Assembly: GCA_948567375.1 (NCBI GenBank)
Contig: OX419759.1
Coordinates: forward strand, 38,541,493-38,605,492
Direction: 5' to 3'
Source of the DNA: Lunularia cruciata
Taxonomy: Eukaryota > Streptophyta > Marchantiopsida > Lunulariales > Lunulariaceae
DNA length: 64,000 nt
The position numbers were made by a program, and so were the translations under genes. Position 1 is the first letter of the stretch; every line of letters begins with the position of its first letter. Of the stretch, positions 21,829 to 32,500 are shown piece by piece. The notes under the pieces are model-generated. The model was not told the DNA's origin and ran no database searches. It saw only the letters and a list, made by a program, of their open reading frames with translations.

Positions 21829-24057
21829 GTTGTTGATGCTTTGGTGCAACCTTGATTTGTTATACCCACTATAACCATCTCCAAAACTATACCTCTCATG
21901 ACCTACAACCTCCTCCAAGATCTCATCAATGAATTGCAAAGGGTAATAGTCCTTCTTAATAACAGCATTGAGCTTCTTGTAATCTACACATACCCAAAGC
22001 TTGCCATTCTTTTCTTCACAATCACAGTTGGAGGTACTCATTCTGAATTCTCCACCTCAAAGATAAATCTGGCCTCCTTGAGCTTATCAATCTCTTCCTT
22101 CACAACCAAAGATATTTGTGGGCTAATGCAACATTGATTTTGGCGGACTAGTCTTGCATGTGACTCCACCTCTATCTTGTGCTCCTCCAAAGTGACTTCT
22201 TTCAAATCCTTGTAATTGAAAGCAAATACATGGATGAACATGTGAAAATCTCCCCAAATATTACTTTCTCCTTCTTGGTAACATTTGGACCATACTTGAG
22301 GGTAGATAACCTCCTCTCTATCTCTTCAAGTGTCAATGGTGATTTATCTGGGTCTTTCAAAACCTTTGGCTTAGGTGCAAAATCCATAGCATACAAGGGA
22401 TACACATTTGAATCAAATTTAGATTCATCTTCCTCCATGGAAATATCTATCTCCATGCTTATTTCCATACCTAAAGCTCCTTCTTTTGAATCCCAATAAT
22501 TGAAAGATGGTGTATCCAAATGTGAATTGTTGGTGGTGTTAGTGATAAGAATTGTAACTCTATGGTTTGATGGCCCAATCTTCAAGTACCCTTTGTGTCA
22601 TTCATCTATTTTATGTACTGCTCTCAACCATGGCCTCCCAAGAAGTAAATCATAGCTTGAATTCTTCAAGATTGGAAATTCATGAGATTTTGAACTCCCA
22701 TAACTAAAATTACCACCTTATCTATCATCCCTACTGGTCAAAATTGTTGCTTGTTTTCTATGCTCACCATAAATTTTGAAGGTCTAGAGGGTATCATACC
22801 CAACTTCTTCATCAAACTCTCTAACATGACATTCACTCTAGATCTTCCATCAACAAGTTCATCCTTGATGTTGTGACTATTCACTCTCACATCAATCTTG
22901 GAGGCATATTCACAAGTCTCCCATGGTGCTGGTTTGGCATCCACCTCCCCCATTGATAATAGAGCTTTCTCTGTTGCTTTATTCTTCCTCTTGCTCCATG
23001 TAGAACTCAAACCACCTCTAAGCTTCTTTCTCAAGGTAGGATTCAAAGCCATCAGTTAGCCTATTGTGATGTTAACCTTGTGACTACCAACATCTTCCAA
23101 CACATTATAGTTCCATTGTTATTTGAGATCAAGAAGTCCTCCATCCATAACTTCTTCCTTGGAGTCTTTGTTGTTGATGGTGTTGAAATGCTAATGCAAG
23201 TGCTCCTAGTAGGCATAGGAGTATCCTTGCTAAGAGTAATCCTTGAGAAGAGTGTACATCCTTTTGCAAAATGAGCTCTCTTTGTCTCTTGTGCCAAAAC
23301 ATCTAAATTAAGACCTTTGGAGTTTGAGTACACCTCCTTCTCATACTTGCTCTCAACCACATTTATGGATGTTATCCCCTTACCTTTGAATTAGGAGCCA
23401 CTTTGGTTTTGCTCCCTCTCTCTTGTCATCTATTGGCTTCCTCATAACTCCTTCTTCCATGGTAAGTGGAATTTGGGCAATTCCTTTGGATGTGATCTCT
23501 TTCTCCACAACCAAAACAATTTCTATCAATGAAATTGTTGATTGGTTGGCCTCCTCTATATGAATAGTTTCTATAACTCCTAGGCTCCCTCTCCACATTT
23601 TGATCCACTTCTCTCTTCTCCTATAGTTGCACTACATTGATGTTGAGATATGCAAGTTGTTTTATAATAGTTTGAAGTGCATCTTTTGGTAGAGGTGCAA
23701 GAACTAGAGCAGCTACTACTTGTGGTGCAACCCTTGCAATCAAAGTATCAACAATTCTACTATACTTGTAGCCTTGAGGAGGATGCACAACCTTCTTCAT
23801 CACCAAATCATTCTCATCTCCTTCCAAACTCTCCTCCATACAAATTGCAATCTAATAGTTGCAACCTTGGAAGAATATTTTTCATATCTCACCTTGCTTC
23901 TAATCTATGGTCTCAACCTTCTCAAAAAATTCTTGGTAAGCATGGCTCCTATGCCAATCATAGTAGTCTCCGCATCATCCTCACCCTTCCTCAAACTAAA
24001 CAAAATCTAGTTTCTAGCTTCTCCACTCTTTCTACATAGACTCTCACTTTTTCTCCA
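21829..24057 (-). pseudogene. Element B: RT start, protease and gag C-terminal part
   Basis: On the minus strand from 24057: the gag middle (RVEKLE region), EESLEGDEND with VHPPQGYKY (23621-23839), a TAG after VVQL shared with element A, the gag knuckle CFGCGERDHIQRNC (23426-23608), VESKYEKE (23061-23360), protease with LVDGRSRVNVM (Gly to Arg in the active-site loop, 22738-23052), an acidic linker (22202-22585), then the RT N-terminus (22038-22241) with CVDYKKLN up to the C insertion. Several frameshifts. Retains the GGAA that A lost after the knuckle. Confidence 0.85.
24053..24057 (+). repeat. Target-site duplication of element D (CTCCA), left
   Basis: CTCCA precedes the D LTR and recurs at 29704-29708. 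Joining through one copy restores B gag sequence. Confidence 0.95.
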
Positions 24058-24483
24058 TGTAACAATATGGAGTTTAATGACAAAATTAGTCGGGCTTACA
24101 AAGTAGCACATAAGACAAATTAGCCTAGAATATTTTGGAAGTATCTAGGAAGCTTCTTGGGAAGCTTCCCAGCTAGTTTAGCTTGCACCTCAAGTAAATA
24201 GCTTCTAGAAGGAAGCTTCTAGAAGCTTCCAACTAGCTTAGCTTGCACGCCAAGTAGGTGGCTTCTAGAAGGAAGCTTCTTGAGAAGCTTCCTAGTTAAC
24301 TTAGCTTGCACTCTAAGAAAGCGGCTTGAGGAAAATTCTTGAGAAGCTTCTCAAGGGCCTTGTATGTTACCTATAAATACCAAAGCCAAAGCTCATGCTA
24401 GGCATCCGGAGTTTTCCCATATTCAAGTGTCCCAATGTGAGTTTCCATCCTCCTATTTCTCTCCTTGGTCTCGGTCTTTTACA
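24058..24483 (+). repeat. 5' LTR of element D
   Basis: Starts TGTAACAATATGG and ends CTTTTACA. Between 24127 and 24354 it consists of three to four diverged copies of a unit of about 60 bp built from GAAGCTTC and TTCTAGAAG words followed by 'tagcttgcac'. A TATA box CTATAAATA lies at 24371-24379, just downstream of the array. Confidence 0.93.
24127..24354 (+). promoter_or_regulatory. Heat-shock-element-like array in D 5' LTR
   Basis: Alternating GAA and TTC triplets at 2-nt spacing match the heat-shock factor consensus nGAAnnTTCnnGAAn. The best site is the palindrome GGAAGCTTCTAGAAGCTTCC at 24211-24230, four contiguous modules, extended on the left by TTCTAGAAG (24203-24211). Further modules lie at about 24148-24169, 24263-24292 and 24335-24352. 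The cluster lies about 20-240 bp upstream of the TATA box. Heat induction is inferred from the motif, not shown. Confidence 0.75.
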
Positions 24484-24484
24484 T

Positions 24485-24496
24485 TGGTATTGGAGC
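24485..24496 (+). promoter_or_regulatory. Primer binding site of element D (Met-type, mutated)
   Basis: TGGTATTGGAGC one base after the LTR differs from the canonical TGGTATCAGAGC at two positions. Confidence 0.85.
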
Positions 24497-24499
24497 AGG

Positions 24500-24697
24500 A
24501 ATGGGATGGATGGAATTTATGGACCACCAAATCCACTTCCACCAAACCATTGGGACTTTTGCATCCAAGTACTACCCAAGCATTTTTTCACACAATTCAT
24601 CACCTTGCACTTTGGACAAGATTTTCTACATATGATCACCATATTTGAGGAACCTTTGGTACTTTCGGTTGTAACTTATGGAGAATGGTGGACGTGA
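24500..24697 (+). pseudogene. Upstream ORF of element D with one 'HFG' module
   Basis: The plus-strand frame ending at 24697 contains TLHFGQDFLHMI then PLVLSVVTYGEWW. It aligns with the two modules ahead of gag in element C: the HFG, the following aromatic residue, the Pro-Val and the Tyr are shared. It ends at TGA. Function unknown. Confidence 0.45.
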
Positions 24698-24699
24698 TG

Positions 24700-25653
24700 T
24701 TTCTATGTGTTAATAAATTAGATCAATTGGGAGTGGTGGGATAGAGTAACAACCATGGTGGTAATACCCGATGTTATCCTTGTTATGCAGCAACAAATCA
24801 AGCACCTTACTCGATTGTTGGATAAATGAGATCTTTGACAACAAGAGTAGGTGGAGAGAGTACCAATTTGAGAAGGAGAAGATTGGATCAGTTTCCCTAA
24901 ACCCAAGGTATTTGAAGGCAAGAATCTTTTGTGTGCAGTGGAGAATTTTGTGTTTGATTGTGAATGTTATTTTGAAGCTACCAATCTACAAGATGAGCAA
25001 AAATAGATTCTCTTAGCTTCTAGCCAATTGGATGGAGTAGCAAAGCTATGGTGGAGATTCCAAGTGGAGTGGGCAAAACAACAAATTGTTGCACTAATCT
25101 TGACATAGGCAGAATTCAAGGGCATAATAATTAGTTGGTTCCAAGCTATAAATGCCACACAAGCTGCACGAGATAAGTTGACAGAGTTGAAACAAATTGG
25201 CTCTGTAAGAAGTTACATCACGTAGTTCTAAACACCATCATGCAAATTCTAGATATATTGGAAGGTGAAGCTTTGGATTGATTTGTGAGGGGCTTGAAGG
25301 AAAGAACCAAATTAGAGGTAACCATGCAAGAGCCACAACACTTGGAGGAAGCCATGCGGTTGGCCGAACGTTTTGATTCCTTGGTGGTAACAACTTGGTC
25401 TCGACCTCGACCTCCACAAAGCCTACCAATACACTACACACAAGTGGAGAGCCAACACCAATGGAGATTGATGCCATTCAACAAAGACCACTTGGTGTAG
25501 TAGATAGAGAGAAACTATGACAAAATAGTGGTTGTTTTTATTGTCACCAATTGGGGCATCGCATTGTTGAATGTCCACTCAAGAATGGACGACCTCAACA
25601 AGTTGCCCAAGTGGAAGTTGTGGAGAAAAAGGATCAAGGAAACAATGAATCCT
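24700..25653 (+). pseudogene. Gag of element D (decayed)
   Basis: Multiple stops. A recognisable capsid fragment is GLKERTKLEVTMQEPQHLEEAMRLAERFD (25285-25500), followed by the knuckle CFYCHQLGHRIVEC near 25530-25575 with all four zinc ligands. The rest is recognisable only by position and weak similarity to the gag of C. Confidence 0.75.
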
Positions 25654-25684
25654 AGTTGGAGATTTTGAGCCGCCTATTGGGAGC

Positions 25685-26062
25685 TTGATTAGTTCCAATG
25701 GGATTGAAAGCTCGACCTATGTAAGTTTGCTTCACTTGCAAGGTATGATATCTAATTGGGGTTGGAGGATTTTGGTTGATTCTAGAAGTTTAGAGAATTA
25801 CATGTCTATGCAAGTAGCAAAGGAATTGGGTATTCCTATCAAGCCAATGATTGGAAGTAGTTTGATGATGGTGGATGGTAGAAAGGGTTCCGCATTCCGC
25901 ACCTTGCATCATATTACCTTCAAGATTGGGAAGGAGTATTTGGAGTGTATGAGGTTTGTAGTGGCACCTCTACACTATGATATCATTCTGGGTCTACCTT
26001 GGCTTGAACGTCATAAGGTTCAATTTGATTGGACCCGACGCCAAATTCAAGTACAACACTAA
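25685..26062 (+). pseudogene. Protease of element D
   Basis: An ORF of 125 aa with ILVDSRSLENYMS, where the active-site loop Asp-Ser-Gly has become Asp-Ser-Arg, then a typical DIILGLPWLERH block at the end. The substitution should abolish activity. A linker with tandem repeats follows before RT. Confidence 0.85.
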
Positions 26063-26122
26063 GGTAGGAATTTCCAATTAGGTTGTCTGGCACCTTTGAG
26101 TAAGACACCTAAGAATAGTCAA

Positions 26123-26302
26123 TCCCAAGATGGGAAGTTTTTTGAGAAGGTAGCCATAGAGCAATCCTTGAAGGGAGTGGAGTCCCAAGAAGGGAAGTTT
26201 GCCAAGAAGGCAACCATGGAGCAAGCTTGGAAGAGAGATGAGTCCCTAGAAGGGAAGTTTGTTAGCAAAGTAGCCATAAAGCAAGCTTTGGAGGAAGATA
26301 AG
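26123..26302 (+). repeat. Three in-frame 60-bp tandem repeats, protease-RT linker of D
   Basis: Units 26123-26182, 26183-26242 and 26243-26302 are each exactly 60 bp and encode variants of a 20-residue S(Q/L)(D/E)GKF..K.(A/T)(I/M)(E/K)QxxK segment. The frame is open through all three units. Elements A, B, C and E have no equivalent here. Confidence 0.9.
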
Positions 26303-27730
26303 TCTGTATTTGTGGTGTGGATCAAGCCGATTGCACAAGAACAATATGTGGAGGACCGAGAGCCTCATCAAGCAATAGTTCATTGGATAGTTAAGGAGTT
26401 TGCGGACGTGTTTCCAGATGATCTGCCAAAGGGATTACCTTCCAATCAAGGTAAGCCTTTCAAGATCAAGTTATTGCCAAGGAGTACTCCGGTGAGTAGA
26501 CCGATCTATCGGCTCTCACCAAAGGAGTTAGAAAAGTTACAAATAACACTTATGGAGTTGTTGGAGAAGGACTTCATATGACATAGTACCTCTCCTTGGG
26601 AAGCACCGGGTACTATGTATTCCAAAGAAGGATGGAGGACTTTGTTTTTGTATTGATTACCGTGGGCTCAATAAGCAAACCGTGAAGAATGCATATCCCT
26701 TGCCTCGGATTGATGACTTGCTTGATCAACTAAGTGGAGCATGCTACTTTTCCAAGTTGGATCTTTGTAGCAGCTATTGACAAATTCCTATTGATAGAAA
26801 GGATGTGCAAAAGATTGCCTTTCGTACAAGGTATGGGCATTTTGAGTGGCAAGTCCTACCTTTTGGACTCACTAATGCTCTAGCAATCTTCATGGATCAG
26901 ATGCATTGGGTGTTGGATGGACTATTGGATCAATTTGTGGTGGTGTTCTTGGATGATATCTTAATTTATAGTAAGATAGAGGTAGAACACGTGAACCATG
27001 TACAAGAAGTCCTAAGACGACTATGACAATGGAAATTTTACTACAAGAGGTTGAGTGCACCTTTTGGCAGAAGGAGGTTACCTTCTTGGGTCATAAGATC
27101 TCATCAAAGGAGATCAAGATGGAAGAAGAGAAGATCAAGGCCATTACTAATTGGCCTACCCCAAAGGATGCTACAAAAGTACGAGCATTCAATGGATTGG
27201 CCAGTTTTTACCGATGGTTCATCCATTATTATGCTCATGTGGCTGCACCATTGATTGACCTCTTGGGAAAGAACTTGAGCTTCTAGTGGGCCACCCAGCA
27301 TGAAGAAGCATTTCAAAAATTAAAGCATATGGTGTCTTCAAGACCCATTCTTCAACCATATGATCCTCAATTACCCTATGTGGTTGATTTTGATGCTTCT
27401 AACTTTGCAATTGGAGCTGTGCTGCAACAAGAATTCCCAAATGGAATTCTTGTTGCAGCACAGCCAACTCAATACGGCTGAACAAAAATACTCCGCTTGA
27501 GATCAAAAAAAACTTGCAATGGTATACGCCACCAAGGTATGGAGGCATTACCTCTTGGAGAAACAAGTGATCATGCAAACTGATCACAAACCATTGTTGC
27601 AGACCTTACACTTGGAACACATTAAGAGTCTACATCATTGATGGGAGGAACAACTCCAACTATATAACATCAAACTTGAGTACAAACCAGGTTGGTTCCA
27701 TGTCATCCTTGATGCTTTATCATGACGACC
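26303..27730 (+). pseudogene. RT and RNase H of element D
   Basis: RT blocks: [40 protein letters not shown] (about 26950) intact. Stops include TGA at 26579-26581 and a TGA replacing Trp in the SGYWQI block near 26776. The connection and RNase H start ([15 protein letters not shown]) are followed by a perfect foldback (27416-27464) that replaces the normal HPIAY region. RNase H then resumes at the Q-T-DHKP block (about 27575). Confidence 0.88.
27416..27464. repeat. Perfect 22-bp foldback inside D RNase H
   Basis: Arms 27416-27437 and 27443-27464 are exact reverse complements with a 5-nt loop. The left arm is the normal coding sequence for GAVLQQEF; the right arm is its inverse and occupies the place where other elements encode HPIAY...SQKL. 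Confidence 0.95.
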
Positions 27731-27829
27731 TGATTTGAAGTCTCTTCCTCTCATCACAGCGGCAATTTCAACGGTGTTAGTTGACTCCAAGGTCCAAAAT
27801 GAGTTTCAATCAGCTCTACACCAAGATTC

Positions 27830-28740
27830 CCTTCTTCCAAATGGTACATGGTCGTCTAACGGCATGTGATAAGGAGTACAACACCTTCTCCATCAAGGAG
27901 GACCTTTTATTCCATGAAGACCGGATCTATGTTCCAGCTAAAGATGATCTTTGACTTGTGCACCTTCAAGAAGCCCATGATTTACCCATTGCCGGTCACA
28001 TGGGTGTGGACAAGACCTTGGGTACACTCCAACATCAATGGTGGTAGCCCAACATGACACGAGATGTTTGAGAATTTGTCTAATTGTGTGAGAGCTACCA
28101 ACGTAACAAGGCCAGTAACCAAAAGCCGAGTGGACTCCTTCAACCACTTGCCATTCCATCCGCTCACTGAGAGCATGTGAGCTTGGATCTCATCATATCC
28201 TTGCTAAAGACAAAACAAGGACACACCGTAATCGTGGGATTTGTGGATAAGCTTAGTAAGCAAATCCACTTGGCACCAACCTGTGATATTGTGGATGCTC
28301 CAACCTTAGCGCAAATCTACTTTGACAATGTCTTCAAGCATCATGGGATGCCACGTGTACTCATCTTCAACCGTGATCCTCGATTTACCGGGAAGTTTTG
28401 GCAAGCACTCTTCTAGATACTCGGCACTAAGCTTGCTTTGTCCACGGCCTATCATCCTCAAACTGATGGACAAACCAAATGTGCAAATCGTACATTGGTG
28501 GATATGTTGCACGCCTTTGTCAATGTCCACCATACCAATTGGGACAAATGTCTTGTAGCTGCAGAATTTACCTACAACAATTCCAAATAGGCAAGCACCG
28601 GATTTTCTCCTCTCTTTCTCAATTTTGGCCAAGATCCGCTTGTTCCAAATTCTCTTCTTGCTCCACCTCCATCTCAGGTTCCTCATACTTCCACATTCTT
28701 GACCACTATATCCCAATCTCTCCAATAAGCCAAGTCTCAC
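27830..28740 (+). pseudogene. Integrase of element D
   Basis: Recognisable blocks are HMGVDKTLGTL (zinc region), LDLIISLL, GFVDKLSKQIH, MPRVLIFNRDPRFTGKFW and STAYHPQTDGQTKCANRTL. The first catalytic Asp and the Asp of NRDPRF are present. The third acidic residue (usually QTERAN) is Lys here. Five or more stops interrupt the reading. The Cys pair of the zinc region is partly lost. Confidence 0.85.
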
Positions 28741-28744
28741 CTCC

Positions 28745-29277
28745 TTGTTGCTCAAAATTGCCAAAAAGCAATATGCAGACCATCATTGTTGTGATCTCAC
28801 CTTTGAAGTTGGTGATAAAGTCATGATATCCTCTATTAACCTCCCTCTCCCACTTGATACCCAAGTTTGTAAACTTGCCTCTAATTGGATAAGACCCTTT
28901 AATATCACCCAAATTGTCTCTCATGTTGCTTATCAACTTGCCTTGCCTTGTCACATGCGTATCAATCATATCTTTCATATTTCCAAGTTGAAACCCTTTG
29001 TTTCTAACCCCTCTTCCTTTTCCTCTCGATTCCAACCTCCCCCTCTTCCTGTCCCTATTAATGATCATGAGGAGTACAAAGTTGATCATATCCTTGCACG
29101 TGCCATATTCAACAAGGCCGTCGCCAACATACGGAGTACAAGGTCCTTTGGAAAGAGTATCCCCTTCATGATGCCATTTAGGAACCTCTTTCTCACCTCT
29201 AGAATGCACAGACTGCTATCCATGACTTTGAAGCTTCACTAGCGATGAGGACGTCACCAACTAGCGGCGGGAGAATA
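28745..29277 (+). pseudogene. Pol C-terminus of element D with broken chromodomain
   Basis: Reads FEVGDKVMISSINLP, NWIRPFNI and HISKLKPF, the usual GPF/GPY-like module, then EEYKVDHILAR starting a chromodomain. A frameshift follows; in the next frame EYKVLWKEYP and EPLSHL are visible with TAG codons in place of Trp and another residue. The purine-rich CGGCGGGAGAATA before 29278 is the likely polypurine tract. Confidence 0.85.
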
Positions 29278-29703
29278 TGTAACAATATGGAGTTTAGCGA
29301 CAAAATTAGTCAAGCTTACAAAGTAGCACATAAGACAAATTAGTCTATAATATTCCAGAAGTATCTAGGAAGCTTCTTGGGAAGTTTCTTGGCTAGCTTA
29401 GCTTGCACCTCAAGTAAGTAGCTTCTAAAAGGAAGCTTCTAGAAGCTTCAAACTAGCTTAGCTTGCACACCAAGTAGGCGGCTTCTAGAAGGAAGCTTCT
29501 TGAGAAGCTTCCTAGTTAACTTGGCTTGCACTCTAAGAAAGCGGCTTGAGGAAGCTTCTTGAGAAGCTTCTCAAGGGCCTTGTATGCTACCTATAAATAC
29601 CAAAGCCAAAGCTCATGCTAGGCATTCCGAGTTTTCTCACATTCAAGTGTCCCAATGTGAGTTTCCATCCTCCTATTTCTCTCCTTGGTCTTGGTCTTTT
29701 ACA
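29278..29703 (+). repeat. 3' LTR of element D, with the same heat-shock-like array
   Basis: 426 bp with the same ends as the 5' copy. The GAA/TTC array lies at about 29357-29575. One module (29551-29570) is more complete here than in the 5' LTR, while another has decayed. Followed by CTCCA (29704-29708) and element B gag. Confidence 0.93.
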
Positions 29704-30011
29704 CTCCATCTCTTTATTTAAGGAAGGCAACTTCACTCATCAATCTCTCATAACTCTCATCTAGAAGAAAGTTCTCAATAAGTTCTAAAGTCAAACTCTC
29801 TTGAGACTCTTCTTGGCCATCTCTCCCCTCTCTCTCTTTTGGTATTCTTACTCATACCATGTAAGAGGTGCATCTTAAAAGAAATATGGTAATAATGAGA
29901 CCCACTCATTCTTCCCCCTCTCATTTTTTCTTGTGCAAGCTCTCTTGAAGTCTCTAACAAAGGCCTCCACAGCCTCTCCATCCTTGCTAAAGAAAATCGG
30001 AAATTTCCCAT
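29704..30011 (-). pseudogene. Element B gag, N-terminal part
   Basis: The minus strand starts with ATG at 30011, equivalent to the gag ATG of element E at 40115. One G of the run after the ATG is missing relative to E, shifting the frame at once, so the visible ORF (29775-30011) is out of frame. In the original frame the FFEDAA-type capsid block can be followed until the D insertion. Confidence 0.75.
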
Positions 30012-30232
30012 CTTAGCCCCTCATTATCTTTCTCTTTTCTCTCAATCTTTTTTTCTCTCACTCTATCACTCATAGAGTTTGTATATGACTAAGACCATGT
30101 GATAGTAATCCATCTTATGGAACAAAAAAGGTTTAGGTTGCTCCAAGATTTCTAAAGCAATATCAGATCCTAAAGTGCATATTAATCAAACCCTCATAGA
30201 TAGTTTATCCATAAGTTAAAAGATTATCTCCA

Positions 30233-30675
30233 TCACTTATCTTGAGAACAAGTTGATGAAAGTGGTAGTAAGTGTATAGATATACTAAGACTCTCTCCAA
30301 GATCCTTTACCAAAGTCTCCAAACGTGATGTTACTCTACTACACTCATGTCCTTTTGGAAGTCCTTCCACTCCACAAACCTCAAACAACTCCTTGGTCTT
30401 AGATCTTCTCCCTCTCAATCTTGGTGAAGAAGGTTCAACATGAAAAACCCAAGTCAAATAAACCTCTCCTTTTGCTCAATCTCTTGCTTCCAAAGGTCAA
30501 TAGACATGAAATTGCCTTATGTCCCTTCTCTCCACATAAATTATTTAGATTCACTCTTTCCTCCAAGTGGTATATGTTTTTGGATCTTCTCAACACTCTC
30601 TTAAAATTTCTACTTCCACTCTTGGTGACCCTCCATGTTCCCAAGATGAGTCTATACACTCAAATATGCTTTTGA
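30233..30675 (-). pseudogene. Element B leader ORF with zinc-knuckle remnant
   Basis: The minus strand reads NFKRVLRRSKN, CGEKGHKAISC (knuckle lacking its first Cys pair member), then in the next frame PRLRGRRSKTKELFEVCGVEGLPKGHEC and a Ser-rich end before the stop at 30233. It aligns with 7560-7965 of element A and 39500-39872 of E. It lies between primer site and gag, as in A. Confidence 0.6.
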
Positions 30676-31449
30676 TTGTTCTCACACTTCTCATGTATGA
30701 GATCAGAACTCTCCAAAATTGGCCCTTCCTCACAATGTCACTCAATGCTCTAAATTGGTATATCAAAGTCCTCTAAAAAATTTTACACTTGATTAAAGCC
30801 CCAAAGATTCCTCCCCTAAAAAATTGCAGATCTTTTCATCAACCCATTTGGACTATCCATCTTTTTATTCAGCACATATATTTCAAATTTGGTTTAAAAA
30901 CCACCTCCTTAATTTAAAAACTCATAACTTTCTATGCATGAATGATCTCTCTCTAATTCTTGGACCAAAAGGTAGTTTTAGTAAAAATCCATTTAAAATT
31001 GAATAAATGGTAGACTAATTAAAAATTTCCAAAGAGCATACAATTTTGAGAGCAGTTTACCCTCTCAACTTTCAAAAATTCTAACTTGATGTGTATACTA
31101 GCTCTCACAATAATTTTAATTGTGCTAACTAAAAGATAATCCAAGCTATCATGTTTATAAATTTCAAGTCCAAAGCTCAAAGTTGAGATTTTGCCTAAAA
31201 TCACCATAATCCCCAAAATCTGCAATCCACCTCACACAATCTCTCCAAATCCTCTCATATATACAAGATGTACAATATCACCTCAAAGACATCATAATGA
31301 ACTATAGGGTATACAAATGGGTCTTTTTTCTCTGACATAAGTTCAGCTCTCTCCTCCGCTAATGGTCTCTCCAAGTGAGCTTGCATAACCTCCTTCTATC
31401 TTTCCAATATAGAACTATAAGGGGAACATTATCTTGCTTTCTAGATAGG

Positions 31450-31467
31450 TCTTGGCAATAGAACCAA
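31450..31467 (-). promoter_or_regulatory. Primer binding site of element B
   Basis: On the minus strand TGGTTCTATTGCCAAGAC lies four bases inside the 5' LTR, the same Asp-like primer site as in A and E. Confidence 0.65.
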
Positions 31468-31470
31468 AAA

Positions 31471-32154
31471 TGTGATCTATCCTATATCTCACTCATGAAG
31501 AAAATTTGATGGTTATTATGGTGGCGCACCATGGACTAAGAAGGAACCCCAACTTCATGATACTCCTCCAAGGCAAACACTCCAAGACTCAAACCATTGC
31601 TCACTAGAGAACTCAATGAGAGAGATAGCTACAAATGAAAGGATGATGAATACTTTTTTACTCCTAGTTTATATACTTGTGAAATAGTTATGCAACAAAG
31701 TTATGAATTAATGGAGTAACTCAAGTTACTAAACAAAAAGTCAAATAAAGTAAAAAAGCTAAAGGAATATCCATACTCATGGGAATATTATCCTAAACAT
31801 TTGGTCTTATCTTGACCTAACCACTAATTCAAGGATTACTTCACATGGGCTATTCTTGGACCATAAAAGAATCCAAAACAAAAAAGCTTGTAGGTCCAAG
31901 AGTTTTCAACTCTATCCTCAAAGCCAAACACTTAGGAATAATACCAAGTCAACACACTGGAATGAAAATTAGTGGTGCTCATCTTTTCCACTTCCTCTAA
32001 AGTAAGGTCTTGTTTATCTTAGGTATGACTAACTTTAGCTAACCATGACTTATGTAGAACCATCCTTTATCTTTATACAAATAAAATCTCTAAAGTACTT
32101 ATAATACCAAACTAAATATCTCAATAGCACATACATGCACAAATGAGTGTTATT
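31471..32154 (-). repeat. 5' LTR of element B
   Basis: On the minus strand it runs from about 32154 (degraded TGTAACACTC) to TCACA at 31471. It pairs with 4615-5279. Confidence 0.85.
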
Positions 32155-32500
32155 GACCTTGGTTGATAGTTTTAGATCCCTAAATGTCTCTAAACTCAAG
32201 ATTTTGCTCCGTAGTTTCATAAGGACTTATCTGGCTCATCTCTTCTTCCAATAATTCAAAAAAATAGCTTCTTGTAGATTTTGAGGTCCTTCTTTCCCCA
32301 CCAAATTGAGTACATCCACTATATAGGTGACTTGCATCATACTTCTTGTATTATGATATTAATTGATAATCAGACCTCCTTAGGTTGGTAAGCTCACCAT
32401 CTCCATAACTCCACTTCTTATGGGACCATCTCTTCTCTCTAGGGATATTCTCACCATAGCTTCTTTGTGTACAAGACTACTACATGTATCCTTATCTTAG
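32155..32500. other. Right flank of element B, nothing recognised
   Basis: AT-rich sequence without an ORF of note or a recognised repeat. Confidence 0.4.

Larger units (their letters stand above)
24058..29703 (+). mobile_element. Element D: chromovirus with heat-shock-element-like LTRs
   Basis: Equal 426-bp LTRs (24058-24483, 29278-29703), an initiator-Met-type primer site, gag, protease, RT, RNase H, integrase and a broken chromodomain identify a Ty3/gypsy chromovirus. It carries many stops and frameshifts, a protease Gly-to-Arg change, an integrase Glu-to-Lys change and a foldback insertion in RNase H. It is inserted in B's gag. LTR divergence is visibly greater than in C. Confidence 0.93.
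4615..32154 (-). mobile_element. Element B: Ty3/gypsy LTR retrotransposon, split by three later insertions
   Basis: Its LTRs lie at 4615-5279 (3') and 31471-32154 (5'), in minus orientation, with the primer site just inside the 5' LTR. The internal order on the minus strand is leader ORF, gag, protease, reverse transcriptase, RNase H, integrase, as in Ty3/gypsy. The coding region is interrupted by A within integrase, C within reverse transcriptase and D within gag; subtracting these leaves about 7.7 kb, close to element A. There is no chromodomain at the end of pol. Many stops and frameshifts make it non-functional. It is the oldest layer of the stack because the others sit inside it. Confidence 0.9.

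Noticed and set aside
24127-24354. The repeated GAAGCTTC words as a CRISPR-like or satellite array
   Set aside because: They lie within the LTR of an identified retrotransposon and recur in the other LTR; units are diverged and no spacer structure exists.
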